From assembly GCA_009774145.1 (NCBI GenBank), contig VSND01000131.1:1-5139 (forward strand): a stretch of 5,139 nt of DNA. The letters are read 5' to 3'. Source of the stretch: Lachnospiraceae bacterium (GTDB taxonomy: Bacteria; Bacillota; Clostridia; Lachnospirales; Lachnospiraceae). This document shows positions 4,172 to 5,139 of the stretch, one piece after another. The notes beneath the pieces are model-generated. The model saw only the letters and a list, made by a program, of their open reading frames with translations. It was not told the origin of the DNA and made no database searches. Both the position numbers and the translations under genes were made by a program. How positions within the stretch are numbered: position 1 is the first letter of the stretch; the number at the start of each line of letters is the position of its first letter.

Positions 4172-5139
4172 TTACTCATTTACATCACCAAGGTCTATCG
4201 TAACGTTGTCCGCCAATTTTGCCAGCTGAGGAATATTCAGTTCCAATCTCTCGCATGATTTTTTGAAACATTCCCTGCACATAAAGCCAAACTGTTTCGG
4301 TTGCTCTCCGCGCCGGGATCTCGCCAGCAATGTGATCATTTCACTCTTCTTCAACCGGGTTTTGCATTCAGCGCAGACATCATACATTTTCGCTTCCATC
4401 TTCGGGCTTATCGCTGAATGCTGAAGCTGCTCTGGAAACTCCCTGCGCATACCCTCTTCTCCGACAATCGGGAGCAGACTTTCTTTCATAAATACCGGAA
4501 TCCCCGACTTATCACACCATGCCACGATGTCTTCTATCCACTCCTTTTGGGGGATGATTCTATTTTTACTGCGCCCGGTTTCCGCACCGATAATTATCCA
4601 GTTAGGAGAAAATTCATTCCGCTCCCACAGGCGGAATGCCGCATGAATCGGCTCAATGCTCCAGAATGTATTGTGTGCATTTGACACAAAGCATTTATCT
4701 TCCGGCCTAGTGAGCGTGGAGCCATACCACATATTTTTACCTGCCGGGAGGATTCCGGCTGAATCAATACGCTCATATCTTTCTGGATTCTTTGTGAGAA
4801 ACAGGTAATTATGTATGGGGTACTTCCGGCAGATATTAAATATCTCCATAATCCACTCATCCGGCACCCAACTTCCGAACACGTCCGCCATGGCACCTAC
4901 AAAAATGTTGTTTCCCATCTTCAACTTTGCCGGAGTATCCAGACGGTACCGGTGCAGCGTAGGGGCAAATCCAAAGGGGTATACAAGCGGGTTTCCTGTT
5001 TCATTCAGCATGGGGGCATCCAGCACATACAAGTCTTCTCCCCCATCAGCCGCCCGCACTAGGGAATAATCCTTTTTTGCCATCTTATTAAGCCTTACAT
5101 CACCGGAAAACCGGGCAACCATGCGCCGGGCATAGCAGT
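4172..5139 (-). CDS. DUF5131 (phage Gp37/Gp68-type) protein with C-terminal zinc ribbon, 5' end outside the window
   Basis: The reading frame is open to the right edge. Upstream of the first visible ATG (5122) it continues as C-Y-A-R-R-M, which matches the last cysteine of the radical-SAM-like 'G-C-x-x-C-Y-A' motif at the start of DUF5131 proteins. The true start therefore lies outside. Counting from that Met, family segments follow in order: F-A-P-T-L-H (52-57), I-F-V-G-A-M-A-D-V-F (73-82), F-L-T-K-N-P-E-R (108-115), W-S-I-E-P-I (154-159) and W-I-I-I-G-A-E-T-G (175-183), then V-F-M-K-E (210-214). After the family core there is an extra C250-A-E-C253 ... C282-R-E-C285 zinc ribbon. The biochemical role of DUF5131 is not established to my knowledge. 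It is the most upstream gene seen in the minus-strand run and is followed by the helix-hairpin-helix gene. Confidence 0.85.
   Translation of the reverse strand, partial: CYARRMVARFSGDVRLNKMAKKDYSLVRAADGGEDLYVLDAPMLNETGNPLVYPFGFAPTLHRYRLDTPAKLKMGNNIFVGAMADVFGSWVPDEWIMEIFNICRKYPIHNYLFLTKNPERYERIDSAGILPAGKNMWYGSTLTRPEDKCFVSNAHNTFWSIEPIHAAFRLWERNEFSPNWIIIGAETGRSKNRIIPQKEWIEDIVAWCDKSGIPVFMKESLLPIVGEEGMRREFPEQLQHSAISPKMEAKMYDVCAECKTRLKKSEMITLLARSRRGEQPKQFGFMCRECFKKSCERLELNIPQLAKLADNVTIDLGDVNE

Noticed and set aside
3811..4203. 130-residue plus-strand frame opposite the HhH and recU genes
   Set aside because: Antisense shadow of two supported genes; no good ribosome site or recognisable domain.
4594..4896. 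100-residue minus-strand frame inside the DUF5131 gene
   Set aside because: Out-of-frame shadow of a well-supported gene, with no family resemblance.
4172..5122. Complete DUF5131 gene starting at 5122
   Set aside because: The frame continues to the window edge and encodes C-Y-A-R-R just before this Met, which is part of the family's cysteine motif; the Met is internal.
1..5139. CRISPR array, tRNA, rRNA, insertion sequence or attachment site
   Set aside because: No regularly spaced repeats, cloverleaf-like elements, transposase or integrase genes, or paired terminal repeats were seen on either strand.
1..5139. Depletion of GATC as a sign of restriction avoidance
   Set aside because: A rough count by eye gives about two dozen GATC sites, near the chance expectation for this length, so no depletion is claimed.

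Overview
The window looks like part of the DNA-metabolism region of a temperate phage, prophage or phage-derived element from a Gram-positive host, most likely a Clostridia (Lachnospiraceae-like) bacterium. This rests on family recognition by eye: a RecU-type Holliday junction resolvase (typical of Firmicutes and their phages), a phage-type DNA sliding clamp, a D12-class DNA adenine methylase, a DUF5131 (phage Gp37/Gp68-type) protein, strong AGGAGG-type ribosome binding sites and tightly packed small genes. No database search was possible, so the host assignment is an inference.

Layout. Almost everything is read on the minus strand, from the right edge to the left. The order is: DUF5131 protein (open at the right edge, 5139-4172); small helix-hairpin-helix protein (4137-3844, alternative start 4179); RecU (3851-3297); DnaN-like clamp (3337-2288); a 94-bp gap with a GC-rich hairpin and an overlapping decoy start; adenine methylase (2193-1390); and a protein with 22 cysteines (1348-755). 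Then the strand switches. A small gene of unknown function (551-745, plus strand) has its own good promoter and runs head-on into the cysteine-rich gene, only 9 bp tail to tail. It is divergent from a second minus-strand group: a 56-residue cysteine-motif protein (423-253), a 70-residue zinc-ribbon protein (260-48) and the first 12 codons of another gene (38 to the left edge). The 127-bp divergent gap holds the plus-strand promoter and a perfect 7+7 bp palindrome that could be an operator.

How the parts may work together. The element appears to carry its own sliding clamp, a junction resolvase and a small HhH protein as a replication/recombination set. The two genes just downstream of the clamp both encode a peptide matching the bacterial clamp-binding consensus QL[S/D]LF: QISLF near the C-terminus of the methylase and QMDIF near the N-terminus of the cysteine-rich protein. 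This suggests that both are tethered to the clamp and act on newly replicated phage DNA. That link is the most interesting inference here. Other points worth a look are the C-terminal zinc ribbon on the DUF5131 protein, the uncharacterised cysteine-rich protein, and the opposed small gene with alternating repeats that could fold into two mutually exclusive hairpins.

I saw no rRNA, tRNA, CRISPR array, insertion sequence or attachment site.
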